Shown here: piece by piece, positions 10,949 through 23,100 of the stretch
Layout of the letters: each line of letters starts with the position of its first letter
How positions within the stretch are numbered: the first letter of the stretch is position 1
NCBI GenBank assembly: GCA_950295325.1
Contig: OX485803.1
Coordinates: forward strand, 38,455,554-38,519,553
Length of the DNA: 64,000 nt
Direction: 5' to 3'
DNA from: Polytrichum commune
Lineage: Eukaryota > Streptophyta > Polytrichopsida > Polytrichales > Polytrichaceae
Position numbers and translations under genes: made by a program
Notes under the pieces: model-generated
The model's database searches: none
What the model saw: the letters and a program-made list of their open reading frames with translations, nothing else
Told to the model about the DNA's origin: nothing

Positions 10949-13900
10949 ACCTGCACTTGCCATACCAAAAGGAGTTGGGTGATCCTCGTACATTTCAAGG
11001 GACAGATTTCGGTTGAAGTGACTCAATCAGTTTCTTTTCTATTATGTCTTGCTTAAGTTGACTTTAACTCTCGAACTTTAGAAACCCTTTGATGATGTGA
11101 CGATTCTCGATTTCAACTTATTGTAACATTACTTAGCGTTGTGCGTTTGTTATGTTGGCTTTGGGAATGTAACTATGGGATGACTTTAGATTCAAATTGA
11201 GCTCCCAACATCCCATGCTTATATGTTAAGGGCCCACTAAACATACACACAACACTAAGTAATCTTATGACATGTGGCACTTGGTTAAATATCTTTAGAT
11301 ATCTTGACCGCTTTGACTCAAACACACAAGGTAGTATGCGGGTTTTATTCATATATTAGTCTTAATTGAACACCTATGTGTTGAGCGGCGTGTGTAATGT
11401 GATCTAAGGACAAATCCAACAAGATATGTGTTTAAAGGAGATTGGACTCCATGCTCAAAATTGATCAACCATTTAAAATTCAATAGTCAAAATGAATTTC
11501 TTTGTTGGGGGGAGAGGGGGGGGGGGTATAGGTTTTCATTTTAGATTCATCACTTTTGCACTTTCAATGCTCATAACCAAATCTAGAGAAGTTTGATGTT
11601 TGTTGACGATGAACATCACATGTTTGTCAATGCAACAAATATTTTGTTGCATAGATATGATTGGTAGAAGAACCCTACTAACATGATAAACAAGCCATTT
11701 AACCCCGCTTCTTTGAGTTGGGGCCCACCAATATTACCAAGGTAAAGGAGGTCCAGTAAAACATGACCCCTATAGATGTGTGGTGTATATATTTCAAGTG
11801 GATCCTTCTACTATTTGAGGGCTCTAATGCTAATTTTGGGGTCAAATTGTTAAAAAAAAGTGCTATAATTTCAATTTCTTGCATTTTCACCTCAAGTAAT
11901 AGTAGCGGGGGGGGGGGGGGGGGCAAAGAGGTAGACAACTAGTCCCATTCCAAGAATTAGAGCACACAATTTTGTAGTGCTTGCTTCAAGTAGTAGATAC
12001 GTATAAGATTAAGTTGCATGGTTGGGAAGTCGTAGCTCTTAAATATTTTCATTACTAGGGCGTTCTTCATCCACTTTCACTTGTCGATGATATACCTAAT
12101 TTTGTTTCAAGTAATAAGCAACAACACGGTTTCTTGTCTAGTGCGGGATAATAATATATGCATGTTGGAAAAATCTACAATTGTCTACACTAGAACATTT
12201 GGTTATTGACTTTGCAAACTCGCCAACTTGCAGCCATGTTGGACCTTCCACATTCTTGTTTCTCCACATCCTACATGAACTAATTATTCGTTTTGTTTTT
12301 TCTTCCCTTGTTCATTGTTATTCACACGCCCAAACTGTGCTCTACTTCTTCATCATTTTTCTTTGTCCTAAGATCTTCATGTTCATCTTGTGTTTTTTCT
12401 ATCATTTCTCAATTGAGAGTGCTTTGTTTTGTTTATTTTATTTATACATCGAATATCTTCTTGTTTTGTTGCATCTTTTCTTCTTTAAGAAGTGTTTTGT
12501 TTCTCAATTTGTAGACCTTCACGTGCTCCATATTTCTAACCTCATTTTTTAACATAATTGTATTTTCTAAGGTTAATGTTTCCTTTGAGATTTTCTTGCT
12601 CTAGTTACATATTGGGCATCATATTTCTTTCTTATTTAAAATAATTTTGCTACACCTATTCATGATGTATTCTTTGTCTCTTCTTCTTCTACTTTAGATT
12701 GATTTCATTTTTTAGGGTTTGAGATCTATTTGCTTCATTTTTTTTGGCATGAAGCAAAATATCTTCTTCATCAAAATCACATTGATAATATTTCCTCTTG
12801 ATATCATAATATTTCTCTTATTTTGAAGAACACTTCCTCATTTTCTCTAACTTTTGTTTTGTTCATACCTTCCACCTCCCTTGTTTTGAAATAACATTCA
12901 ATTTCATTCTATCACTTACAATCACCTTTTATTTTTATACTATATTATTATAAACCATCATGATACTCCATTTAATTGAATGTAGCTAATGTATCATATT
13001 TTTACCCTCGTAAGTAACGAAAATGGATTTTTGGTGAAATTTCTCTGACTATATCTTAATTTAAATGTATCAAAATCTTCATTCATTAACTTGATTTTCT
13101 TATAATCTCCAAAACAATGACATTCATATCATAAACACAAAGATACCATTCAAATGCTCCCAATGGAAGATATTATGAATAAATATTTTTGTTCACTTGA
13201 GATACACATGCATAAGGTATTGTTAAAAAAATTGAAATTCTAAGTATATATTGTTTGTGGATGTATGATAACATAATTCATCATGGTTGATTTTCACAAA
13301 TTTTAATGATATAATTGTGGTGCATGTTGTGAAATAAAATTATAAAACATAAATATATGAAAAATAAATTTTATTTTGATAGATATAAATAAATCAGAAA
13401 ATCAAATGATACATTTGTTGAAATAAAACATATTGATGATTTTTTGTCTTAATATCACTATATTTACCTTGTTTCAATGATTTGTTTTATCATTTTGAAA
13501 TAATCACATAACACCAATCTAATAACATGTTAAGATAAACATCTACTTATAGTGGTTTATATTCATCACGATGGAATATATTTTGATTAACATAAGTAAG
13601 TACTAAAAAATTGCCCATGCAAAATATATGATGGATTAATTAAAATAAAACATGGTTGTAATGATACATCATAGCGACTTGCCACATGGTATACAAGTGG
13701 ACACATGTATTATCAATCAAAATAGGTACTTGAAATTCAATGCCACATCATGGCCATGTGACAACTCGTAGAATGTTAGAAAATAGGGCTAGAGTTCCCC
13801 AAAGCCATGTCATGGTTTTAAGCCACTTATTTGCGATTTTACAAAATAACAATAACTTTATTTATAGCTAGGAGAGGACAAGGGGTCTTACGCACCAACT

Positions 13901-14780
13901 TGAAGGTACTTAACTGAAGTAACCTCCATCTGACCCTCTTGATGAAGTCATCATAAGTTGCATATCATTATAATCCCACCACTAGATGATGGTATCAATT
14001 CCTTCACGACAATTTTTGTGGTCACTTTTAAATGATTCTCTCAATAGTCAACTTTCAAATATATTATGGACCAATGTTGCATGCTCGTCTCACAATAACG
14101 GTCATGCACAAGTTTTGGTTGGTGATCTACTTTGAACATTTAAAGTCTAGGTTATAGGTGGCCATATATGCTAAACGATCCCCAAACGATAAAAAACATA
14201 ATCAAGTGATGACATAAGATGACCATGTGCACATACAACAAGTCCACCATGTACCGCTCTTTGACATAAATAAATTGAGTGGAGGCTCTAGCATAGTAGG
14301 CAAGGCCATGGATTTGTTAATTTTACACTTCAATTAACTATATAGAATACTTTGGAGGCATTGGAAGCAAGCGTTTCATGCAACTTGTGGTCCCACATTT
14401 TCAATGATCACGATATGATAGGCAAGTTCATAATGTGTTCTTCAATAAGTTCTTTATCCCATGCAAAAGGTGGGGCATGACTCAAAAAACTTGTGATTGG
14501 ATTTTGCCAACAATAGTTATTTAGTGGTATAACTTGAGGTTTCGTGATTCATTAAATGGCTACGTGGGAAGACCCATCTTGGTTTCTACTTTTATCTCGT
14601 TCAAGATACTCAACATTGTCTATTTATGCATTCCAAACAACAACAAAAATGCTCTCACATATGGTACTCGTCCGTAGTAAACTGGTGTCAATAAGATTTT
14701 GCATGAGATGGATGTGTGTGCTAAAAATGATCGCAAAACCAACTCATTTTCAGCCTTAGGTAGGTGGGTTTTATGTGGTC
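10949..14780. other. Intergenic AT-rich DNA without a recognised gene
   Basis: Nearly 4 kb with no supported host gene. It contains an R1 copy (11350-11535), a poly-G run at about 11907-11923, a T-rich stretch at 12.3-12.9 kb, and very AT-rich DNA at 12.9-13.7 kb. The minus strand around 11.9-12.3 kb gives a weakly coding-like but stop-ridden translation that I do not recognise. Confidence 0.4.
11350..11535 (+). repeat. Repeat R1, copy e
   Basis: Begins TTAATTGAACACCTATGTG and includes 'gatctaaggacaaa', 'gatatgtgtttaaaggagattggact', 'caatagtcaa' and the poly-G tract, in the same order as the other R1 copies. Confidence 0.5.
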
Positions 14781-14784
14781 ACTC

Positions 14785-15175
14785 TTCTTGATTGGACTCC
14801 TACCTTTGAGGCATGGCTTGTAGTCAAGAACATATAAGAATAAAACAAATGTTACGATGAGATTGGACTGTGTGCTTGCAACCATTCTAGGTTCCATTGT
14901 CAACCACAGTCGAAAGGACCTATGTGACCACTTAAAGAGATAATCTACCACCTTGCCTGCCCAATTTAATCTCCCCTTATGATAAATATTTGGTCATTGT
15001 TCTCGACCAAATACCTAGATTTGATTACCCATATTATAAGATTCATAGTTAGAAGGAATACCAAAATACATGTGTTACATGAGATTGAATTATGTGCTCA
15101 AAATATCGACACAATTATAGGTTCAATTGTCAACATATTTGGGAAAGCCTATATAAATACCAATTTAAGGGGGAA
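14785..15175 (+). repeat. Repeat R1, copies f and g (adjacent partial copies)
   Basis: Two successive partial copies: 14785-14965 ('gattggactcctacc', 'gagattggactgtgtgct', 'ccattctaggttccattgtcaac') and 15045-15175 ('gagattgaattatgtgctc', 'cacaattataggttcaattgtcaaca'). They look like independent insertions or a local duplication. Confidence 0.45.
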
Positions 15176-15344
15176 TGTGAATCTTTGCTATACATCCGTA
15201 TTAGTTGCTATGAGAAACTTTGGTGTCTCAACTTTGTTTTGAAACTTGGAATGACTATCTTTGTGATTTGCAATTGGTAATTGGTCAAGATGGTTCTTAT
15301 CCCAATCCAATGGGTAGGATTGTTCGGAGTACATATATTGAGTT

Positions 15345-15500
15345 GCAATCCTTCGAATGATGGAAAGGCACTCTTATTGGGTGGGTGGAGACGGGACAAT
15401 GGCTTTACAAAGGCACGAGAGGCGCAATTCTTAGAGCAATGGAGGGACGCTTTGAGTAGAAGAGTGGGGATGGGACAAGATTGAATAATTACATAGTATA
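15345..15500 (+). repeat. Isolated units related to the 17.8-20.0 kb tandem array
   Basis: Carries the array landmarks in order: 'gatggaaaggcact', 'gggtgggtggagacggga', 'acaaaggcacgagaggcgcaat', 'cttagagcaatggagggacgct'. About one and a half units, away from the main array. Confidence 0.5.
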
Positions 15501-15592
15501 TATGTAATCCTTAGGGCCAATTCACATGAGGTCCCAAGTGCCATTCATGATAACAAGTCCCAACATGGAGGCAAGGTCTTAATTTTTGAGCC

Positions 15593-15720
15593 TTGTGTCC
15601 AAGATGATCCTAAACTAATGGGTGACAGTGGAGAGGTACCCATTTCCAAATGGAGTGGTTGGTGGATCAATTCCCACTATGAAATCTTCTCTTTGCTCGA
15701 TGGAAATAAAAACCAGTTGG
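15593..15720 (+). mobile_element. SINE, partial second copy
   Basis: Matches the 10734-10939 SINE over its 5' part ('cctaaact.ctgggtgaca', 'gatacccatttcc', 'ggttggtggatcaattccc', 'gaaatcttctct'). The B box is mutated (GGATCAATTCC), and no A-rich tail or target duplication is visible. Confidence 0.55.
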
Positions 15721-15794
15721 GTAGCTAGCTAGCTAGGTAGCTTGCATACCTTGGACAACTAACCAACTAATCCAATTATTAATTAACTAGTTAC

Positions 15795-16035
15795 CTTTTG
15801 TAATTATAGTTGATCGCGATTTGACTTGCCAACAAATGTAGTTAACTATACTTATATATATCTTGTTAACTATAGTTGTTCCCTAAAATGTATTGAAAAA
15901 ATATAATTGATTGTAGTTGGTTATAGGTATAATAAACATCAATGAACTAGTATGAGCAAAGTGTACAACTACAATTGTAGTCTTTCATAAGAAAGAACAA
16001 AGCCTCGCGGTTCTACCGTTTTCTTGTTTAATTAT
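15795..16035 (+). repeat. Dispersed repeat R2, copy 2
   Basis: Shares the ordered blocks of 4384-4720, with the internal palindrome around ACAACTACAATTGTAGTCTT and the end block TTCTACCGTTTTCTTGTTT. It is shorter than copy 1 by internal loss. Confidence 0.5.
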
Positions 16036-16327
16036 TTTTGAGCCTCGAGAACTATTAAAATCAAATCTTGATAGTTTGTATTAAAAAAAGTTATTGGGAC
16101 TTGTGTTGTGAGTTGGGTCTAGCTTTTTTACTTGACCCGATTGTCAACACAAGTTCCAAGCCTCACCTCCAAAAAGTGTTGTCATGTAGGCATCTATATC
16201 ATACTTGGGCCTTAGGACTTGGGACCCTATGTAAAGTGATAAGTTCCACCTTTCATGCTCTCAATGCATGAGAATCCACATATTAACCTCAAGTGAACTA
16301 GGACTTGGGACCCCATGGGAACTAGGT

Positions 16328-17823
16328 CCTAGGGCCAAGTTCCATGTACCGGTCCTGGTACAAATTTTAAATGGGTGAGAAACGGGTGACATCATCCAAA
16401 AAATGGGTGATGTCACCCATTTTATGGAGGGGTTCTTCTATGTGGGGTGCCAGTTTATTTCGATTTCCTACTTTCTCACTAAATTTGGTGAGTGATAAGA
16501 CATGACACTTTATGAAAGTGACCGCCAATGAAGGTCATCATCATTTAACTTTTCATATTTGATTTGCACATCAATTTCTATACATTTATTGAATGAATTA
16601 CAAATTATGTATTGTTGATATGCGTATAGGTTGGTACTAATGTGTATCTATATGCAAAAAATATCAATTTGTTTATAGGCAATTAATACCTAACACTCAC
16701 TTAAACTCCATTTGCCTCTCGAGTTTGTGCGGCCCGCCTCCAAACCTTGTGGAGCTCTAAATGCCATGTTGATATCATTGAAACCTTGAGAGTTTGGAAT
16801 TACCTCATCGGCAATCCATTCTTATGCCATAATGATAAACGAATCACTAAATATATGTACACAAAATAAAAATGATCAATCAATGAGAATGTATGTGATA
16901 TTTACAAGTTTTTTAAAAATGGATATTGATGAATGTTATATGAAGTAAAAACCTAAAACCCTAAAAAAATCTTTCATTCAATCACAAATTTGAATAGTAA
17001 CAAAGTGATTATTCATGCATACTAATAAACTCAAGAGAGTAAAAGTAAGTATTAATATTACATCACACATGTAAAATCTCGTTCAAGTGATAGATATGTA
17101 TCTTGCCCTTTACAAAAGAGTACCACTGTACCACAGTGAGCCCTAGGAGTACTCTTTAAAAGAAAGGACTTGAAGAACAAAGTGGCCTTTAGTACCCAAG
17201 GGTGTACCAAAGGTGACCAACCGATCGGGTCACCGGAGCTTTCTAACCAGCACATGTCCTTCTTGTGACCGTTAGGACCGTCCTTTGGCACCCGTCCTTG
17301 CACAACGCACAATACGGAACACCTATCCATGTGGAATACCGGTCCTTGGGTGGCAGGGATGGGCACATGGCACCCACCTTTTTTCACCAGCCCACCCATT
17401 TATTTTAAAAAAGACGGACCGGGACCGGTACATGGAACCCCCTAACATTACCCAACCCAATACTCTTAACTCCGGCGCGGAGTCCAATGCGGCTCCGATG
17501 CGGCTCCGGGGAGGTTCGGATGCCAGCTCCGGTGGGTTCATTTTTCTAGCCCTCCCCGTTTTGGCCCCTTGATGATTTTTTTTATTTTTTTTGCTAAATT
17601 TGGGTTCTACGGCCCCAAATTACTCTAGGAGGCCCCTTATGAGATCAAGTAAGGCCCCACCCAATCAAAAAAATAGGGGGCAATTTTTGCCCCAACCCAC
17701 CCGAACCCACCGGAGCTGGCATCCGAACCTCCCCGGAGCCGCATCGGAGCCGCATCGAACTCCGCGCCAGAGTTAAGAATATTGGGTTGGGTAATGTTAT
17801 CCCATGGAACCTTGCCCTTAGAG
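16328..17823. mobile_element. TIR element with a nested Mutator-type MITE
   Basis: The left end reads AGGGCCAAGTTCCATGTACC. When the nested MITE at 17440-17802 is set aside, the right end reads, reversed, AGGGCAAGGTTCCATGTACC. Both continue into GGTCCYGG. No target duplication could be assigned. The interior holds a small hairpin (gggtgacatca / tgatgtcaccc) at about 16.39-16.43 kb and no recognised gene. Confidence 0.4.
17440..17802. mobile_element. Mutator-type MITE, 363 bp, 9-bp target duplication
   Basis: Flanked by CATGGAACC at 17431-17439 and 17803-17811. The TIRs are about 105 bp long and GC-rich with a few mismatches (TAACATTACCCAACCCAATA at the outer end, then a block with GATGCGGCTCCGGGGAGG). 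Long TIRs plus a 9-bp duplication fit Mutator-like elements. No coding capacity. Confidence 0.8.
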
Positions 17824-17961
17824 TGGCGGAGTGGCATTTTAATTGGGAGGGTGGAGATGGTGCAAGGGCTTAACAAAGGCACGGGAGGCACGATTCTTAG
17901 AGAGATGGAGGGGTGGGTTGTGTGAGTGAGTGAGTGGGCCCGGAAATGTAATCCTTAGAGT

Positions 17962-18650
17962 CAGGGCTGATTTTTCACAAAGTTTTTGCCCGTCCACGTC
18001 CAAAAACCTTGAATTGAAAGGCAAAAAAATTGCAACCTGTCCCAAAACCGGTAATTTCTAAACCAACCCGTCCATGGAAAGGTTAAAGAAAAAACAACCC
18101 ATCCCAAAACTGGTTTGAAAATGAAAATACCCGTCCCGCAAGAGGTATAAATAAGTCTACAATGTTGGTAAAAAATTAGAAAAAAAAACCAAAAAACCAA
18201 AAACCAAAAAACCAAAAGATGTCGACATGTGACTGGTTGCACTTGGAAACAATAGGATCTTGACAAATTGTGCCTTCAATGTTTGCCTTCAGTTATTTGT
18301 CTTTTGTTGTTGATTCTCATCTTTCCAGTCCACCCATTCTAAATTTTGTGGTTGATGAATTAATGTATGTAGGTGAATCAAGCACTTCAAGATTGATATT
18401 TTGACTGGGTATTAGTGGTTTGATTGCATTATGCTTATATGCACATGTCATATATGACATAATGCAACTTATATTTGTATCATTGTTTTTGGAAAAAATG
18501 ATCAAACAAATTGTTATTTTGAGAACCTGTCCAAAGTGAATTTGACACGTCCAAAAATTGGTTCATTTTCTAAGAACCCGTCCACTGGGTATGTTTTTTT
18601 TTTTATGAACATGTCCCTAGACATGTTAGGGCCCTTGTCAAAAATCACTG
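17962..18650. mobile_element. Non-autonomous hAT element, copy A (689 bp)
   Basis: Starts CAGGGCTGATTTTTCACAAA and ends in an imperfect inverse ending in CACTG. It is flanked by CTTAGAGT (17954-17961) and CTTTGAGT (18651-18658), an 8-bp duplication with one change. It is an internally deleted relative of the 55371-56471 element, with near-identical ends and interior blocks such as 'ttctaaattttgtggttgatgaat'. Confidence 0.75.
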
Positions 18651-18811
18651 CTTTGAGTGATGGATGGGCACGTTTAATTGGGAGGGCGGACATGGGACAA
18701 GGCTCAACAAAGGCACTGTTGGTGTAATCCTTGCGGCTAGTGATAGTGGAACACTCCATGTAGATGGGCATGGATGGACCAAGGGTTCAACAAAGGCATT
18801 AGAGACAATAG

Positions 18812-19125
18812 AGTTATCCTTTAATTCAAATGAGTTTGGTAGGGAGTTTCTTACAAAACCTTCCATGTTTGGCAAGCTTGAGGTGCATGCGTCGGAGGTC
18901 GTGTGGAGGTTTGAACCAATAACATTCTATATCAGGGAGTTGAGGGTCAAACTCGTTTTAGCACCGCATGCCTTGCTAAAACGAGTTTGACCCTCAACTC
19001 CCTGATATAGAATGTTATTGGTTCAAACCTCCACACGACCTCCGACGCATGCACCTCAAGCTTGCCAAACATGGAAGGTTTTGTAAGAAACTCCCTACCA
19101 AACTCCTTTGAATTAAAGGATAACT
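18812..19125. repeat. Near-perfect inverted repeat, 152-bp arms, 10-nt loop
   Basis: Arms 18812-18963 and 18974-19125 are reverse complements with one mismatch (gagttt context, T versus G at the caaaTgag / caaaGgag site). The loop is ccgcatgcct. It sits inside the tandem array upstream of the aminopeptidase gene. A diverged relative lies at 54731-54969, so it is a mobile foldback family rather than a one-off. The TSD is ambiguous (TA, AATA or TTAA readings are possible). Confidence 0.9.
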
Positions 19126-20131
19126 TTAATATGCTTAGAGCTAATGATGGAGGGGCACTTCGAGAAGGCGGGTGGGGGGTGGACCAAGGACTTGACAATG
19201 CCATTGGAGGTGCAATAATCCTTGGAGTTAAGCTAGTGATGGTGGGGCACTTCGAGTAGGTGGGTGGGGATGGACCAAATACTTGAGAAAATGCATACGG
19301 AGACATGTTCCTTAGAACTAAGCTAGTGATGGAAGGCCACTTTGGGTCAAGATGAGTGTGTGGGGATGGACCAAGGACTCAACAAAGGCATGCGGAGAGA
19401 CAATCCTTACAAGTAAGGTAGTGATGGAGGGGCACTTTTGGGTTGAGATGAGTGGGTGGGGTGGAGATGGACCAAAGACTCAAGAAAGGCATTCTGGAGA
19501 CACGATGCTTAGAGCTAAGCTAAGCTAGTGACGGAGTGGCACTTTTGAGTTGATGGGTGGGGATGGACCAAAGACTCAACAAAGGCATTTGGAGAGACGA
19601 TCTTTAGGACTGAGCTAGTGATGGAGGGAGGGACACTTTTGGGTTGAGATGAGTGGGTGGGGTGGAGATGAACCAATGGCTCAACAAAGGCATTTAGAAA
19701 CACGATGCTTAGAGCTAAGCTAGTGATGAAGTGGCACTTCGAGTAGGTGGGTGGGGATGGACCAAGGACTCAACAAAGGCATTTGAAGACAATCTTGAGG
19801 ACTAAGCTAGTGATGGAGGGAGGGACACTTTTGAGTGGAGATGAGTGGGTGGGGTGGAGATGGACCAAGGGCTCAACAAAGGCATTTGGAGAGATGATGC
19901 TTAGAGCTAAGCTAAGCTAGTGATGGAGTGGCACTTTTGAGGTGAGTTGAGTTGAGTGAGTGAGTGGGTGGGGATGAGGCAAGGGTTGAAGGAGGTGTTA
20001 ACTTTAGAGGGGGTGGCCCCTTCGCGGAGGCGAGGTAGAGAGAGGAGGCCACCTCGGGCGAGCGCCGGGGGGGAGGAGAGAGAAGGCGAAGGAAGAAGAG
20101 GCAGAAGAGGTAGAAGAGGACGAAGGGGGGG

Positions 20132-23100
20132 ATGGGGATGCTTGGAGGCCTGGCTCGCGCTTCTTCTTCCTGCTACTGCTCCACCTCCTCCGCCGGCTGC
20201 TCCCTGGTCTCTTTGCGATCCCTTCGTCTCACCCCTACCCCTATCGCCTCTATCGCCTGCGATGCGCCACGCAGGAAACGTGAGACTTTGAGTAGCGTGC
20301 CTTCACAGCAACAACAGCACCAACAGCACCACTCCCACTCTCGACGCTTCGTCTCCAGCTTCTTTGTGTCGTGTCCACCCTCGGCATTGGGTCGCAGTGA
20401 TCGACGAGCCATCATGGCGGGAGGTGGAGTTGTGAAGGCGATTCTCACATCTGAGGTTGGGCTCACCAAGCCCGCCGCTCCCGTGGTTCCCGAGGTGCTC
20501 CAATCTTCTCCTTCCTCCCCCCCGTACCGCAATGCTCTCATTTGGCACGTGTGTCAATGTGGGATGTGTTATCTGCTTTTTGTTGGAAGAGGGGGCGTTT
20601 GCCACGTCCTATTTTGTGACAGTTTGGGTTATGGGTCCGACGGGTAGAGTGCCGATGTGATGGCTTTGGTTCACGGCGATGGTAGGCTGGACGATTCCAG
20701 ATTAAAAGTACTGCTTGAATGTTTGCTCAGTTGTCTTTGCCATCAATTCGTCTATTGAAGAGGTCGTGCCTGAATTGGATCTCTGACTTGCATGTGCTAC
20801 ATTTGTATGTGGATGGTGTTGGAGCGCAGTTTATGCCAGGGTTTAGGTCAAGTCACAACAGATGGCATTTGTGGCGGTTGTTGAAGTGTCAGGGAGAGAG
20901 GCTGCATTAAGGAAAGATTATTGCTAAGAAAATAGCAGGAGGTTTTAACCTTTTTTCCTGAGCTGCGTGTTGACATGACATGAACTCGGTTCTTAACTTT
21001 GGTTATGCCAATGAACGCATTCATTTTAGCGTGCAATGGATTGTGAAATTGACGGCTCGAATGCGTGCCGGTTATGAATTGGTGTATCGTGTTTTGTATT
21101 TGCCACCTGTCTTATTGTGTTTTGTATGCGTCAATTTGGCTGCTTGCTTCTGTTTTACTTTAACAAATCATGTCTTCATGCATGTGAGGTAAGTAACAAG
21201 AAATATGAATTGAAGAACATGAAGGTTTCGTGAGGGCTTTTCATTGATTGGTCGCATGGATGTGCTGGGACAGATTGCTGTTCAATCATCTGAGGCAGAT
21301 GCAGTCAAATGGAAAGGCGACATCCTAGTTTTTGGAGTCTTTGAGGGGTGTCTTGAGGACAAGGAACTGAAAAGCCTAGATGAACTTGTTGGAGGTCTTA
21401 TAAGTGATATTATCAAAGAAGAAGACTTTTCAGGGAAGATTGGGCAATCGACATACACCCGACTGGCTGGTCATAGCTTCAAGCGTGTGGGTCTGGTTGG
21501 GCTTGGGAAAGTTAATGCAGTTAGCAAATCCACCAAGGTTTGGAAAACTTTAGGTGAGAACATTGCTACTGCGTCCAAAACTGCACAGGCCACCTCTGCA
21601 GCAGTTCTTATTGCTGGCTCCAGTGATCTCTCTGAGGATGCGAAATTGGCAGCTGCATCAGCTATTACTTCAGGTATAAAAATATTAAGCATACCTGCTG
21701 TGCTTTGAGTCTGACAACTTGAACTTGAATCTTACTTGTGATTCACGAAGTAAGATTCAAGTATCTAACGATTGGAGTGCACAAATGTATTTGATGCATG
21801 TCAATAATATTGAGGTAGGGTGACAGACATAGTTTCATTGATGACTTCCACACTCTAAACAAAGCTTTGTTACGGCCTTCTTACAGTTGGAGCTTTGTGT
21901 CTCCTATCTGTTATTGTGGACAAATTGCTGGAGGTTCTACAGCTTTTCTACTGAGACGTCCACCTGCTTCATGTGAATACAATCTTGTCAAGTATATAGT
22001 AGCTGAACTGGTGATGTACTGGTATTTGCATTGTGCAACAGGTGTCGTTTTGGGAACATATGAGGATACAAGGTTCAAATCAGAGTCAAAAAAACCCTTG
22101 CTGAGAAGTTTGGATCTCCTAGGCTTAGGAAACATTGCTCAACTGGAAGGTCTACTTGCCCAGACTGTCCACCAATGTGCTGGTGTCATGCTTGCAAAGC
22201 AGCTCGTCAATGCACCTCCAAATGTGCTCATTCCAAGTAAGCATCACTCTGTCAAAAAGATTCCATGTGTAACTACTACCTTTGTGTTCCTAGTGCTTGT
22301 GAAGTATAGAAACCAGTGAGGAGGCTTCCTAACAAGCCATACCCGCTATTAATTAATTTATTCTGTTTTTTTTAAAATTAATTAATTAATTAATTATTTT
22401 TTGTCACCCAATCAGTTTGTAACCTACCTGCTGTTCTCCTTGTTAGGGTTTAGCTGCCTACAGGTCCTGAAGGTTGTCTTTTGTGCAGGTGTGCTTGCGG
22501 ATGAGGCAGAGAATATTGCAGCAGCCCATGGAGATGTCATGACTGCCAAAATTCTCGACAAGAAGGAATGTGAGGAGCTCAAGATGGGCGCCTATCTTGG
22601 TGTTGCTGCAGCTTCTACCAACCCTCCTAAGTTTATTCACTTGTGCTACAAGCCTCCTTCAGGCACGGTGACTACGAAATTGGCTATTGTTGGCAAGGGC
22701 TTAACCTTTGACAGGTGTGCACCATCTCCTGGATAGTGCTATTCTTGATGTCACTGATATCTATATCTTGTGCATCTACACCTTCTTGCTTCACATAGAT
22801 TCTGTCAATCTTCCGCAATCAAATTTTGAAGCTGGTTCAATTTTGAGTTCAGAAATTGACATGTGCTAGTAATCACTTATGATTGGGTGCAACAGTGGAG
22901 GCTACAACCTGAAGACTGGACCAGGCTGCATGATTGAGCTCATGAAGTTTGACATGGGAGGTGCAGCTGCTGTGCTTGGTGCAGCAAAAGCTATTGCTGC
23001 TATTAAGCCACCAGGTGTTGAGGTGTGCATGTTGTGCACCCAATGAATTTGTGTCTGCTCTTCAGCATCGATGGGAGGTTATTGATATCTGAGCATATTG

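Larger units (their letters stand above)
17815..19990 (+). repeat. Tandem array, units of about 90-105 bp
   Basis: At least ten diverged head-to-tail units. Ordered landmarks: 'cttagagctaagctagtgatgg', 'ggggcacttt', 'gagtgggtgggg', 'gatggaccaagg', 'ctcaacaaaggcattt', 'ggagacacgat'. The array is interrupted by an hAT element (17962-18650) and a hairpin element (about 18809-19128). It stops about 140 bp before the aminopeptidase start codon, so it occupies the place of that gene's promoter. Confidence 0.8.

Noticed and set aside
18664-19306. Open frames of 108 and 119 aa with shared sequence on opposite strands
   Set aside because: They are the two arms of the 152-bp inverted repeat plus array units, not genes.
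20173-20605. Minus-strand frames over the aminopeptidase first exon
   Set aside because: They are shadows of the plus-strand transit-peptide exon.
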